Program-made: the position numbers and the translations under genes | The notes under the pieces: generated by a model | The model's database searches: none | What the model was told of the DNA's origin: nothing | What the model saw: the letters and a program-made list of their open reading frames with translations, nothing else | Shown: positions 1-7,926 of the stretch, in pieces | Position numbering within the stretch: the stretch's first letter is position 1 | How the letters are laid out: the number at the start of each line of letters is the position of its first letter | Source of the DNA: an uncultured Christensenella sp. | GTDB lineage: Bacteria; Bacillota; Clostridia; Christensenellales; Borkfalkiaceae | Assembly: GCA_910578565.1 (NCBI GenBank) | Contig: CAJTQF010000004.1 | Span: forward strand, 62,001 to 126,000 | Length of the DNA: 64,000 nt | Reading direction: 5' to 3'

Positions 1-1062
1 TATCATATCGATTGGGTGAACGACGAGTTGAAACATTTGCTGCCGATTGGGTTGACTCTCAATCCCGAAGGTCTTGCAAAATGGTTATCATCTCGAGTGA
101 TACCGAAAAATAGAGAGTTCGTTGATCAGATTCTTTCGAGAAGCGGACTTTCTCATAATGATACAATCGGAATTATTCAGTTGTGTAAAGGTCTTTCTCT
201 TAACGACAGTTATTGGATTGTCGAGGAGGGATTCTGCGGAAAATTTGCAGACTACAATCTTTACGAGAATAGTTTTGCTCGCACGTTGGCTTTAATAGCC
301 TATACTGGTTACGGCAGTACAACTCGCAAAGGGTTTACTTCGTCTCCGGAATATACGACAAACGGAATGCTTCGTAAATGCTGGAGAAGGATTAACAAAA
401 AAATCTATTTATATAAAGGCGGTACGTCAGGAGCAGCCAATGCGGGGAAAGAACCGTATTCCGAATTCTATGCGGCGCAAATCGCCGAAAGAATGGGACT
501 TAAACATGTTACCTACGGCTTATCCAAATGGAAAGGACTCGTGTGTTCCACATGTGAGCTGTTTACAGACATTAAGACATCGTATGTTCCGATCCATAGA
601 TTTTTACCGAATTGCACATTAACGAAGACAGTTGAATTTTTGAAATCACTTGGCGGCAGTTATTATGACGAGTTTGCCGATATGATGATATTCGACGCTA
701 TTATCTTTAATGACGATAGGCATTTCGGGAATTTTGGTTTAATGGTCGATAATGCAACTAATGAGCCGATAGCGTTTGCACCCATTTTCGATAACGGGTT
801 GTCGCTCTTCAACTATGCGATGGAGGATGATCTGCGCGAAATCGAAAAGTATGCTCAAACCAGAAGTCCGGCATTTGATGGTGTATCTTATGACGCACTG
901 GTCAAAGAGTTTTTGTCGGATAGACAGAGAGAAGAGTTGCGCAAGCTGATCAACTTCAAGTTCCAAAAGCATTCAAAGTATAATTTGCCCAGTGCTCGAC
1001 TGAAAACCATTGAGGCATTCATCCAAACACGAGTACAGGAAATATTGGATACGAAGAAGTAA
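1..1062 (+). CDS. HipA-like serine/threonine kinase domain protein, 5' end open
   Basis: The reading frame is open from the first base of the window, so the N-terminus may lie upstream; the first usable start is a GTG at 16 (348 aa). HipA-type kinase hallmarks are visible: a lysine and glycine-rich nucleotide loop (YLYKGG, about aa 120), a catalytic segment NDDRHFGNFG at about aa 232, and the metal-binding APIFDNG about 25 residues later. HipA kinases phosphorylate a translation factor in HipBA toxin-antitoxin systems; some relatives are regulators or have other targets. No HipB-like antitoxin follows, but one could lie upstream. The N-terminal 100 residues do not look like the usual HipA N-lobe, so this may be a divergent HipA-fold protein. 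It ends in a strong terminator. Confidence 0.7.
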   Translation, partial: YHIDWVNDELKHLLPIGLTLNPEGLAKWLSSRVIPKNREFVDQILSRSGLSHNDTIGIIQLCKGLSLNDSYWIVEEGFCGKFADYNLYENSFARTLALIAYTGYGSTTRKGFTSSPEYTTNGMLRKCWRRINKKIYLYKGGTSGAANAGKEPYSEFYAAQIAERMGLKHVTYGLSKWKGLVCSTCELFTDIKTSYVPIHRFLPNCTLTKTVEFLKSLGGSYYDEFADMMIFDAIIFNDDRHFGNFGLMVDNATNEPIAFAPIFDNGLSLFNYAMEDDLREIEKYAQTRSPAFDGVSYDALVKEFLSDRQREELRKLINFKFQKHSKYNLPSARLKTIEAFIQTRVQEILDTKK

Positions 1063-1102
1063 GACAACTCATAAATTAATATATTAGCCGAAAGGTCACA
1101 AA

Positions 1103-1139
1103 GCACTCAGAGAGCAATTTGCTCTTTGAGTGCTTTTTT
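1103..1139 (+). terminator. Intrinsic terminator after the HipA-like gene
   Basis: A 13-bp stem (GCACTCAGAGAGC with GCTCTTTGAGTGC, one G-U pair), a 5-nt loop and six T residues. It separates the HipA-like gene from the next operon. Confidence 0.85.
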
Positions 1140-1240
1140 CATATATTGCAGAAACTGAAAGGTTTCTATAACTTTATGTTCCGGGGGTATCGAAAGGTGT
1201 TCCTGTTTTATATATAAAAATTTATCAAGGAGGTAAAACC

Positions 1241-1645
1241 ATGACACTGTATTTAACAGTAAAGACCGATGTCAAAGACCTGATAATCGACTTCATCGAA
1301 GTGCAGTTAAAATCCGGAGAAACCGTATCGCTAAACTGGAAGAGAAGTTGGGTGCAGCGCGGTAAGAACGGATTCAGTACGGAATTTGAAGGCGTTTGTT
1401 TCAATGCACATTTGGCTACCGGACAACTCGACAGGTTAAAGATGATGCGTGTTAAAGAGGTAGGAATGTATTCCGATGAGCACGGCGAAGGACAATTTTC
1501 TTTGAATATCGAAAGAATGGAATTCTATGACAACAATAAATGTCTAATATTTCGTAAACCGTATAAGATTGTTATGCAAAGTCAAATTCAGGGCGTGGCA
1601 ATGCAGCAGCTGTACAACAAATTCTTGGCAAGTTCACGGAGGTAA
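1241..1645 (+). CDS. Hypothetical protein, first gene of an accessory operon
   Basis: 134 aa, not recognised. The start is well set by an AAGGAGG ribosome binding site 7 nt upstream. The protein looks beta-rich in its first half, with no signal peptide, membrane segment or cysteine motif, so it is probably cytoplasmic. The next gene begins 2 nt after its stop, so the two are co-transcribed and perhaps translationally coupled. No convincing promoter was seen between the preceding terminator and this gene. Confidence 0.6.
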   Translation: MTLYLTVKTDVKDLIIDFIEVQLKSGETVSLNWKRSWVQRGKNGFSTEFEGVCFNAHLATGQLDRLKMMRVKEVGMYSDEHGEGQFSLNIERMEFYDNNKCLIFRKPYKIVMQSQIQGVAMQQLYNKFLASSRR

Positions 1646-1647
1646 AA

Positions 1648-2082
1648 ATGGAAGAACTTAAAAACAACGATATCGATTATATATTGGTCATTGTACCTTT
1701 TATAGCCGAAATCATAGCGGCCGATATGCCGAACAAAGTACGCGAGCTTCGGTTTAACGCGATAAGACAATTACAGTCCAGACTGGTTTTTTATAAAGAG
1801 CTGGGATACATGGAATCACTGTTATGCTCGATTGCAAGGAAAAGAGCGGAGATGATTATGCGTACTACGTCAAAAATCGAAATGGAAAAAGTAATGCGCG
1901 TTCAATGTCCGCACTATGATGGGAACAAGTTCGTTCCGGATCGGTACAATGTGCCCGAAGAAGAAATGATCTCATGGGCAGAAACGTCATTAAAGGCTCC
2001 GTTAAATGATATCGGGTATCGACGCTATGCAGAACTGTTCAGACAAATTTTCCCTGAGCAGGCAAAAGAAATATTCAATTAG
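1648..2082 (+). CDS. Hypothetical helical protein
   Basis: 144 aa, not recognised. A TCACGGAGGT-type ribosome binding site overlaps the end of the preceding gene. Residues 1-90 look mainly alpha-helical and charged, with a hydrophobic helix near the N-terminus (about aa 10-25) that is too interrupted by acidic residues to be a clear membrane segment. It lies in the same operon as its neighbours, 2 nt and 12 nt away. No catalytic motif is apparent. Confidence 0.55.
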   Translation: MEELKNNDIDYILVIVPFIAEIIAADMPNKVRELRFNAIRQLQSRLVFYKELGYMESLLCSIARKRAEMIMRTTSKIEMEKVMRVQCPHYDGNKFVPDRYNVPEEEMISWAETSLKAPLNDIGYRRYAELFRQIFPEQAKEIFN

Positions 2083-2094
2083 GAGAAAACAACT

Positions 2095-2415
2095 ATGGCA
2101 AAAACAAAAGATTTAAAAGAATGCAAGCAGGCATTTCAGGGCGTAATAGCAGAGAACTTTGACGGTATGTGGCTGAAAGACGGTTTCGTGGAAGAATTAA
2201 TTGAACGTTACGGATTAGAGAGTCTTCTTTATCTGTGTGCGTTGACCATACAAAGCCACGACTCGGACGGCCGCTATTCTCGAAGGAACAAAGAATGGGC
2301 AAAGTCCATAGACATTACCGAAAATGAGTTTGAACGGCGTGAACTGGAAATGAATACTCATCCTGCGGTTCTCGATGGTATAACCGATATTCTTCTTAGA
2401 AGGAGCAGAAAATGA
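2095..2415 (+). CDS. Hypothetical small protein
   Basis: 106 aa, not recognised. A TTAGGAGA ribosome binding site precedes the ATG. It is hydrophilic, without membrane segments or cysteine motifs. Its last codons overlap the start of the next gene by 4 nt (ATGA), a sign of translational coupling. Confidence 0.55.
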   Translation: MAKTKDLKECKQAFQGVIAENFDGMWLKDGFVEELIERYGLESLLYLCALTIQSHDSDGRYSRRNKEWAKSIDITENEFERRELEMNTHPAVLDGITDILLRRSRK

Positions 2416-2600
2416 TAGATACATCAAAAAGGCTGATTATTGTAGTGCGCAGGGGAATGGTTGATTCTGTCTATTGCAGTAAGGATTTATCGTTATCCGG
2501 CGCAGAGATTATTGACTTAGACTTGACGGATCTGAACAAAATACGCAGAAACAAGTTGAGCGCAAAAAAAGCCAAAAGGCAAATGCGGCAAATCTATTAA
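2412..2600 (+). CDS. Hypothetical 62-aa protein
   Basis: 62 aa, coupled to the preceding gene by an ATGA overlap. The pattern is a hydrophobic beta strand (RLIIVV), a short VDSVYCS segment and then an acidic D-L-D stretch and a basic tail. I have an impression of similar small proteins in Clostridia mobile elements, but no function is known to me. Confidence 0.5.
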   Translation: MIDTSKRLIIVVRRGMVDSVYCSKDLSLSGAEIIDLDLTDLNKIRRNKLSAKKAKRQMRQIY

Positions 2601-2616
2601 CAGGAGGAAGCACAAA

Positions 2617-2736
2617 GTGCGAATAAAACAATTTAATCAAGACTCAATGTCTAATAATCTTTGCGGAACTTGTCTTAAGTTCCGCATATCTTTTATGGGC
2701 AAATTAACTAGAAGTAGGAGGTATAACAATGAATAA
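2617..2736 (+). CDS. Possible 39-aa small ORF with GTG start
   Basis: A CAGGAGGA ribosome binding site lies 8 nt before a GTG, opening a 39-codon frame that ends 8 nt inside the following DUF4262 gene. It contains a CGTC pair and a basic C-terminus. The good ribosome binding site and the coupling-type overlap favour a real gene or a leader ORF; the small size and GTG start keep the confidence low. Confidence 0.35.
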   Translation: MRIKQFNQDSMSNNLCGTCLKFRISFMGKLTRSRRYNNE

Positions 2737-3172
2737 GAAAATTGATTGGATAGTATTGCTTGAATGTAACGGTCACAAATGTGACGTGTGCGGAGAGATT
2801 GAATACAACTTTATCGACGGCTTCTGTAATGCTCACACGTTTGGTATGTATAAATATGGACATCCAGAATTTCAGTTGGTTCTTAATATGGAGTACAAAA
2901 TGATTCTATATACGTTAAATACGTTGGGCATACGTGTGCAGGCAGGTAGCGTATTCAAAGACGGCGATATTATCGATGACATGTTTGAAGGCTATAAAGT
3001 TCTCTTAAAGGAACTCGAGGAAAACGGCAAAAAATTTCTGAGAGTAATTATTCCGGACGCAAACCACAAGTTCCCCGACGATGAAGGCTGTCAATTAGAA
3101 TATAGTTATCAGGCTTTGCCGATTGAAGACTTATACAAAAACGATACCTTAGTACATAGGAGGGATAATTAG
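2729..3172 (+). CDS. DUF4262 domain protein
   Basis: 147 aa. The ordered motifs fit DUF4262: NAHTFGMYKYGHPEF near aa 34-48, a central helix, the VQAGSVFKDGD segment, EGYKV, and a C-terminal PDANHKFPDDEGC stretch. Known members carry the same H-T-F-G-M, G-x-P-E and PD...FP...C features; their function is unknown. An extra CDVCGE motif near the N-terminus could bind metal. The ribosome binding site is GTAGGAGGT. It sits between small accessory genes of the same operon. Confidence 0.75.
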   Translation: MNKKIDWIVLLECNGHKCDVCGEIEYNFIDGFCNAHTFGMYKYGHPEFQLVLNMEYKMILYTLNTLGIRVQAGSVFKDGDIIDDMFEGYKVLLKELEENGKKFLRVIIPDANHKFPDDEGCQLEYSYQALPIEDLYKNDTLVHRRDN

Positions 3173-3174
3173 TA

Positions 3175-3382
3175 ATGTTCAGAGAAGAAATTGAAATTTG
3201 TCCTTACTGTGAAAAGGAAATTGCAAAGAAGTGGGATGTCGAGAATAACGGCTATCAAGTAACCTGCCCGAACTGACGATGCTTGTCTTCATAGCGAAGA
3301 TAACGAAAAAATGCGTTGCAACTGGTCGGAAGAAAACGGGTGCTTTAGGCATCCAAAAGAAAAATCTAAAAAATCAAACTAA
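3175..3382 (+). pseudogene. Broken small zinc-ribbon protein gene
   Basis: An ATG at 3175 opens a frame with CPYCEKEI, then WDVENNGYQVTCPN, and hits TGA at 3274-3276. Directly downstream, in the next frame (from 3278), the DNA reads DACLHSEDNEKMRCNW then ENGCFRHP, ending at TAA 3380-3382. I recall a family of short proteins in Clostridia with exactly this order (CPYC, W/D, CP.C, CD.C.HS.DN...C.W, GCFR). The two halves are therefore probably one ancestral gene in which a small deletion removed the residues between the second and third cysteine pairs and shifted the frame. A sequencing error is less likely because several residues appear to be missing. Confidence 0.6.
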
Positions 3383-3398
3383 CAGGAGAAAAATTATT

Positions 3399-4103
3399 AT
3401 GGATAAAAGAATGGAAGACATTTACGAAAACATTAAAAAACACAGACTTACACCGGATTCGGTGTTTATGTTTCACTGTACAATGTGCGGCGATTGCTGC
3501 AGGAATAGAGATGATATACTCTTGAATTCCAAAGACTTGTTTAATCTTGCAAAAGGATTAAAAATTGCACCCAAAGATGTCGTAGAAAAGTACTGTGAGA
3601 CTTATCTGGGAGCTTCTTCAAGAATGCCTATTGTAAGACTGAAACCAGTAGGGTTCGATAAACATTGTGCTTTCTTGGAGAGGAACGGTTGTGCAGTGCA
3701 AGCATTCAAACCTACAGTGTGCGCCATGTTTCCTATCGGACGTTTTCGCGAATGCGGTAAAGATAAACCCGATGAGATAAACTATATGTTCAATGATCCG
3801 CACTGCGGGAATAAGCGCGAAATTCATACGGTTCGCGGATGGCTTAGCATGTATGGGATTCCTGAAAACGACGAATTCTATCTTATATGGACAAACACGG
3901 TTGAAATATTGACAGCATCGCTCTCAAAGTTGGAGAAGTATTTGAAAACAGATACGATGGAAAAACTTTGGACATTTGTATACTTTTTTCTTTATCTTAA
4001 TTACGATGCCGAAAAAGAGTTTATGCCGCAGTTCATAAAGAACTCTGAGATGGTTATCGGCAACATCAAGAATCTCGAAGATAAAAAGGGCGGTGTGATA
4101 TGA
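3399..4103 (+). CDS. YkgJ-type cysteine cluster protein
   Basis: 234 aa from the ATG at 3399, which has an AACAGGAGA ribosome binding site; the frame extends 40 codons further upstream, but that part overlaps the remnant zinc-ribbon gene and has no ribosome binding site. It carries C-T-M-C-G-D-C-C at aa 27-34, then HCAFLE..GC, KP..C..FP, and a later HCG. This is the Zn/Fe-chelating cysteine cluster family (YkgJ, formerly UPF0153), whose function is not settled. The last codons overlap the next gene by 4 nt (ATGA). Confidence 0.8.
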   Translation: MDKRMEDIYENIKKHRLTPDSVFMFHCTMCGDCCRNRDDILLNSKDLFNLAKGLKIAPKDVVEKYCETYLGASSRMPIVRLKPVGFDKHCAFLERNGCAVQAFKPTVCAMFPIGRFRECGKDKPDEINYMFNDPHCGNKREIHTVRGWLSMYGIPENDEFYLIWTNTVEILTASLSKLEKYLKTDTMEKLWTFVYFFLYLNYDAEKEFMPQFIKNSEMVIGNIKNLEDKKGGVI

Positions 4104-4324
4104 AGACTTGGATCATACCTGTAACGTGGGAGGTATGCGGCAAAGTATCCGTAAAAGCTAATACACTTCAAGAAGCAATGACTATAGCACGCGACGAAGC
4201 GGGAGAAGTTCCGCTTCCTGATGAATCGGATTATGTTGACGGTAGTTGGCAGTTGTCATCTGAGGATGAAGCGTACATACGTTGCTGTTTTAACGACAGT
4301 CAAAAAGATGAAGGAAAGAGCTAA
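4100..4324 (+). CDS. Conserved hypothetical 74-aa protein
   Basis: 74 aa, starting inside the stop of the cysteine-cluster gene (ATGA overlap). The pattern WIIPVTWEVCG, a helix with EAM.IARDE, and a D-YVDGSW segment resembles a short protein I have seen repeatedly in Clostridia mobile elements. The function is unknown. It is hydrophilic and acidic toward the C-terminus. Confidence 0.6.
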   Translation: MKTWIIPVTWEVCGKVSVKANTLQEAMTIARDEAGEVPLPDESDYVDGSWQLSSEDEAYIRCCFNDSQKDEGKS

Positions 4325-4456
4325 AATTGGCACGGAGTCTTATTTAAAATACTGACGAAAAAAATGCTATCCTTTAAAGTGGCACAAAACAACAAAGGCC
4401 GTAATTCTATTTTACGGTCGAATAGCAAAATAAAAAGAATAAAAGGAGGATTAAAA

Positions 4457-5098
4457 ATGGCAGAAGAACGTAATCAATACCAAATCACTCGCAAAGACGC
4501 AAAAAACTGCTTTGTTGAAAGTTTGAGCGATTCGTTTGAGATTGGTAAGATTCATTTGGTTTTTGCGACATACGATACAAGTAAACCAGCAGGTCAAAGG
4601 CAGACAAATAATATACCTATTTACATAACGGTAGATGAGTTTCTAGAATTATATCGGAAAGTTGCTTGCGGTGAGTTGTGGTATATTATGCAAAACAAAA
4701 AGAAAAATGCTGACAGTACACCGTTATATCAAAGTCTTGGCGGAACATCGGCAGAGCGTTTGGCAAAGCAGCAGCGCTCGCGTAGCGATGGAATGAGTCA
4801 GTCGCGTATCGTACAGCTCGTTTGCGGTTCTAAAGTTGATTTTTTACTGGTTGCAGAAAGCGGTCCGGGAGCAACGAATGATAAAGGATTAATTGTTCCT
4901 AAGTTCGGCAATAAACCTGAAAACCGTGTTGCTGTGGGTATGTCGTTTGAGACATTTGCGGAACTCATACTGACAACGTACATTCACTATTCAGCTTGGC
5001 TCAGCTCTTTCTATATTCGGAAAGCGATAGTGGATGCAAAGAAGAAACCTAACGGTAGTGTGGAAGTGCCTTTCAAAAACGATGAGCTTCCATTTTAA
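4457..5098 (+). CDS. Hypothetical protein with an SSB-like acidic C-terminal tip
   Basis: 213 aa from the ATG at 4457, chosen for its AAAAGGAGGA ribosome binding site; the frame is open 31 codons further up without a ribosome binding site. The family is not recognised. The last residues are NDELPF, close to the DDDIPF tip of bacterial SSB proteins, which binds many DNA-maintenance partners. The body is mixed alpha/beta with a serine/arginine-rich loop near aa 105-115. Inference: a single-stranded DNA binding or repair-associated protein of the element. A terminator follows, closing the operon. Confidence 0.55.
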   Translation: MAEERNQYQITRKDAKNCFVESLSDSFEIGKIHLVFATYDTSKPAGQRQTNNIPIYITVDEFLELYRKVACGELWYIMQNKKKNADSTPLYQSLGGTSAERLAKQQRSRSDGMSQSRIVQLVCGSKVDFLLVAESGPGATNDKGLIVPKFGNKPENRVAVGMSFETFAELILTTYIHYSAWLSSFYIRKAIVDAKKKPNGSVEVPFKNDELPF

Positions 5099-5122
5099 TA
5101 ATTGATATTTCAATATAAGAAT

Positions 5123-5155
5123 GCGGGCATTGGTTAATCCAATGCTCGTTTTTTT
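5123..5155 (+). terminator. Intrinsic terminator
   Basis: An 11-bp stem with wobble (GCGGGCATTGG with CCAATGCTCGT), loop TTAAT, then a run of seven T. It closes the operon that ends with the DELPF-tipped protein. Confidence 0.85.
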
Positions 5156-5235
5156 ATGCTCATAAAAAGGCAAAAAGTTGGCACTATAATGCGTATGGTT
5201 TGAAAAGTTAAATCAGCTATAATGATAGCGTTGAG

Positions 5236-5261
5236 AAGTGGGTTCCTAATGGAATCCACTT
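5236..5261 (+). promoter_or_regulatory. Hairpin in the leader of the zinc-ribbon gene
   Basis: AAGTGGGTTCC and GGAATCCACTT pair over 11 bp (one G-U) around TAAT. No T-run follows, so it is more likely an mRNA 5' stabiliser or regulatory stem than a terminator. A TATAAT at 5218-5223 just upstream could be a -10 box, but no good -35 is present. Confidence 0.45.
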
Positions 5262-5290
5262 TAAATTTTATAAGAAGGAGGTGATTTTAT

Positions 5291-5542
5291 ATGAAACAAT
5301 GTGCAAATTGCGGCACAGAGATTCCCGATGCGGCAACTTTTTGTCCCGTTTGTGGCGAGACAATCGAATATCCGCAAAAGATGCGAAAGTATGACAATTA
5401 CTATGATGATGTCCCCGTTATAGATGCAAAAGTATCCGAGAAAAAGAAACCCGGTTCTGGAACTGCTCTGAAAATCGGTCTTGTCGTGGGCGGGTTGATT
5501 GTTGCGTTATCGGTATGTATCGCAGTCTTATGCTTGATTTAG
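5291..5542 (+). CDS. Zinc-ribbon membrane protein
   Basis: 83 aa. The N-terminus is a double CxxC zinc ribbon (CANCGTEI, CPVCGETI; cysteines at aa 4, 7, 19, 22). A charged linker follows, and residues 59-83 form one C-terminal membrane helix. This zinc-ribbon plus tail-anchor layout is common in Bacillota; members are thought to be regulatory or scaffold proteins. The ribosome binding site is AAGGAGGTGAT. It begins a three-gene operon. Confidence 0.75.
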   Translation: MKQCANCGTEIPDAATFCPVCGETIEYPQKMRKYDNYYDDVPVIDAKVSEKKKPGSGTALKIGLVVGGLIVALSVCIAVLCLI

Positions 5543-5559
5543 GAGGTGATTTAGCAGTT

Positions 5560-6126
5560 ATGATGTACTTATCAAAAGGAATTTTATGCAAAGGAGGAAG
5601 TAAAAATTGGTTGTACATTCGCCATTTAGGTCAACCAACAGTATTAAACGGCGAAGAAGCGGTTTTGTGGCAAGAAAGTAGATTCCATTTTTCATATACA
5701 ATGAATCCGTCAGAAATGGCTATTGTTCAAAAACTAGTAAGAAAAGGAGTAGCTGTTAGTGAAAATGGCAGGAGTGAACTTGAAAAATATCATGCATTAT
5801 GCAGGTGTTCTATCCGTGCTAATCCAAACTTTATAATTGGATTAAAACCTTTTAATGCGCTTGAAAAACGCATTTTAACGTGGCTAAGAAAAACCGGTGC
5901 CAACTTGTCGCTTCCTGAATTGATATGTCTTGAGGATAAAGGAATAAAACCAGAACGAAATTTACTGTACAGAAAAAATTCCACAGAATTATTTAAACTT
6001 ATATATCCATGTTATGAATCAATAGCAGGTGATTTGGAAAACAAAATGAGATGCTCTATCGCTAGACAAAGGACTATAGATGCATTGTTAGAACTATTGC
6101 GCAGAAAGCGAGTAGTTATTATATAA
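5560..6126 (+). CDS. Hypothetical protein
   Basis: 188 aa from the ATG at 5560, behind TTAGGAGGTGAT; an earlier in-frame ATG at 5515 lies inside the zinc-ribbon gene and is unlikely. Not recognised. It is basic and helical in the C-terminal half, with a segment rich in leucine and arginine (aa 165-188). The region around aa 50-80 (NPSEMAIVQKLVRKG) could be a winged helix, but this is weak. No membrane segment. The next gene starts 13 nt downstream. Confidence 0.5.
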   Translation: MMYLSKGILCKGGSKNWLYIRHLGQPTVLNGEEAVLWQESRFHFSYTMNPSEMAIVQKLVRKGVAVSENGRSELEKYHALCRCSIRANPNFIIGLKPFNALEKRILTWLRKTGANLSLPELICLEDKGIKPERNLLYRKNSTELFKLIYPCYESIAGDLENKMRCSIARQRTIDALLELLRRKRVVII

Positions 6127-6139
6127 AAGGAGACATTTT

Positions 6140-6601
6140 ATGAAGAAAAAATTCAAATCTATTCCGAAACCGATGAAGACGCAAATATATGTGCGTTTCG
6201 GTATTGGTTTCATATCACTTATTGTAGCTGTTTTAATGCTCTCAATAGCTAAGGACTTTATACTCAGTTTACCGTGTTTATTATTATTCGGGTATATGGC
6301 ATTATATGGTGCTATTATTCTGTATAACGGTCTTACAGAAAAATTCGTTGCTGTTAGTGGGGAGTGTGTTAAGATCGAAAGAACACAACTTCGAAAAAGG
6401 GTAAAAGTCATTTATATTCAAACAGAGAAAGGGCAAATGAAAGTTCCTATTAGAAAAAGGATTGGACGGCTTAATGAAGGGGATTTAATAACGATTTATA
6501 TGCCTATTAAAACACGCATCTATGAGCAGGATAATTTTCTTGTCATTTTCGGTTATTATGCTATTGACATTAATCGACAAAACAATCGCATTTCAGTCTG
6601 A
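6140..6601 (+). CDS. Two-helix membrane protein
   Basis: 153 aa. A basic N-terminus is followed by two membrane helices (about aa 20-40 and 45-63), then a cytoplasmic or external beta-rich domain of about 85 residues that resembles a short barrel (VSGECVKIER, YIQTEKGQMKVPI, GDLITIYMP). The arrangement recalls DUF3592-type proteins, another of which occurs at 48431. The function is unknown. Ribosome binding site AAAGGAGA. Confidence 0.6.
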   Translation: MKKKFKSIPKPMKTQIYVRFGIGFISLIVAVLMLSIAKDFILSLPCLLLFGYMALYGAIILYNGLTEKFVAVSGECVKIERTQLRKRVKVIYIQTEKGQMKVPIRKRIGRLNEGDLITIYMPIKTRIYEQDNFLVIFGYYAIDINRQNNRISV

Positions 6602-6610
6602 TAAAATCTA

Positions 6611-6639
6611 TTGACGGTTGATGCTATATTTGATATAAT
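6611..6639 (+). promoter_or_regulatory. Strong sigma-A promoter (module A)
   Basis: TTGACG, 17-nt spacer, TATAAT. It drives the SSB-led region. The spacer ends in TTTGA, as in the second module at 25981. Confidence 0.85.
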
Positions 6640-6693
6640 GCAAATATAGTTTCAAGGTTTTCTTAGAAAATTCATAGTCATCCGATTTTAACA

Positions 6694-6731
6694 GTGTCAA
6701 TACGCACATGGTGCGCATTGGCGCTTTTTTT
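6694..6731 (+). terminator. Leader terminator of module A
   Basis: GTGTCAATACGCAC and GTGCGCATTGGCGC pair with wobbles and one mismatch around ATG, followed by seven T. It lies 54 nt downstream of the -10 box and before the ssb gene, so it would end most transcripts early unless read through. Almost the same hairpin occurs at 26065. Confidence 0.75.
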
Positions 6732-6811
6732 ATTTTCTTTCGATTTCTAACCCGATAAAGGTTGAAATAAATAAATTTATAGCAGGGAGAAAACCTGCAA
6801 AGGAGTTTTAA

Positions 6812-7318
6812 ATGTTTAAGGTTTTTGCAACTAACGTAGTAGTATCCAAAGGATATGAAAACACACCTGCATTCAAGTATTTCGGTAAAGACGATTCTTG
6901 CGTGCAATTCCGTGTCGGAGAAAAAGTTTACGACACAAATGCCGAGAATAATACCCGTTGGGTAAATCACACGGTGAAAGCATTTGGAGAGGCGTGCGAA
7001 CGCATCAAGAAAATGCAACTTAAAGAAGGTTCGTTCGTCAACATTAACGGAAGTCTTACCGAAGAGGTTTGGACGGAAGGCGAGGGGGACAATCAGGTAA
7101 AGAAGAGTGCCCAAGTTATCGTGCTGGATAGCAGAGATAGCATTGAGTACACTTCCGGCGGAGGTAAAAAGCCCACAAACGACACTCAGGCACAGGGTTC
7201 ATCTCAGAAGAAAGGGGCATCTGATGCGTCCAATGACGGTAGAAATAATCCGGAAAAATCTGGAAATTTTACTGGTTACGGACCGTTCGATGGCAAAAAT
7301 TTCTTCGACGAGAAATAA
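6812..7318 (+). CDS. ssb: Single-stranded DNA-binding protein
   Basis: 168 aa. Residues 1-110 fit an SSB OB-fold: an opening strand (FKVFATNVVV), FRVGEKV, NTRWVNHTVKAFG (W-x-n-v/t-x-F-G type), a KEGSFVNINGSL strand and a final strand before a glycine/lysine-rich disordered tail. The tail ends NFFDEK rather than the usual DDDIPF, so the partner-binding tip is altered; interestingly the protein at 4457 carries a tip of that kind. It coats ssDNA during element replication or transfer. It lies behind promoter module A and is followed by its own terminator. Confidence 0.75.
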   Translation: MFKVFATNVVVSKGYENTPAFKYFGKDDSCVQFRVGEKVYDTNAENNTRWVNHTVKAFGEACERIKKMQLKEGSFVNINGSLTEEVWTEGEGDNQVKKSAQVIVLDSRDSIEYTSGGGKKPTNDTQAQGSSQKKGASDASNDGRNNPEKSGNFTGYGPFDGKNFFDEK

Positions 7319-7345
7319 TGCCGGTAAAACAAAGTAAAAGCGTAA

Positions 7346-7387
7346 AGGCGCACATGAGTTTTTATAACTTGTGTGCGCCTTTTTTTT
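7346..7387 (+). terminator. Intrinsic terminator after ssb
   Basis: AGGCGCACATGAG and CTTGTGTGCGCCT pair with two internal mismatches and are followed by eight T. It sits between ssb and the next gene, whose ribosome binding site lies about 10 nt after the T-run, so downstream genes depend on read-through or on an unseen promoter. Confidence 0.8.
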
Positions 7388-7407
7388 GCTTTTCAGGAGA
7401 AAAAATT

Positions 7408-7926
7408 ATGAAGACATTAGCAGAATTAAAACGTGAGGCAAAGAGTGGAATATTGGAGGGTAAATTTATTCACCATAGTCAATTTGGTGCAAATCTACCC
7501 AAGCGTTTGCAGGGATGGCGCAAGTTGATTGATAGCAATTCAGTTGCAATTTACTTTCTTACGGATGGAAAGAAAAGTGAATTGCGCTTGGATAAAGCAT
7601 CACTTGTTGATTATGATGGTCAAACACTTACAATTTTCAATGCAGGTTATCGTGACCTGACCGAAGAAGAAAAGTATGTTATGAATGTATGGAAAGAGAA
7701 ATCAAGTACATCTCAGTTCAAAGCACAAGAAGAATTAGATGCTTTAACTGATGGAAGTTCAACTTATTGGGCTAAAGTCTTTTACTTCCGTAAAGTTGGT
7801 TATGAGTACCTAATGGGTTTTAACAAACAGCGCGGAATGAAATATGACACTATTACGGGCAAGGTTCAGGATGATAAAATCAAAGGAACTATTTGTATGC
7901 AATATCAGATTCGTAGGGTAGCGTAA
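7408..7926 (+). CDS. Hypothetical protein
   Basis: 172 aa from the ATG at 7408, preceded by TTCAGGAGA; the longer frame upstream runs through the terminator and is not used. Not recognised. It opens with a charged helix (MKTLAELKREAKSG) followed by beta-rich sequence. It has no membrane segment. Its stop overlaps the next start by one base (TAATG). Confidence 0.55.
   Translation: MKTLAELKREAKSGILEGKFIHHSQFGANLPKRLQGWRKLIDSNSVAIYFLTDGKKSELRLDKASLVDYDGQTLTIFNAGYRDLTEEEKYVMNVWKEKSSTSQFKAQEELDALTDGSSTYWAKVFYFRKVGYEYLMGFNKQRGMKYDTITGKVQDDKIKGTICMQYQIRRVA

Noticed and set aside
2646..2654. GTCTAAT inside the small ORF region as an ECF promoter
   Set aside because: No upstream half-site or A-tract at the expected distance.
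6608..7114. 168-codon open frame on the minus strand over ssb
   Set aside because: It lies opposite a clear SSB gene and its promoter, has no ribosome binding site, and its composition is typical of an antisense shadow.
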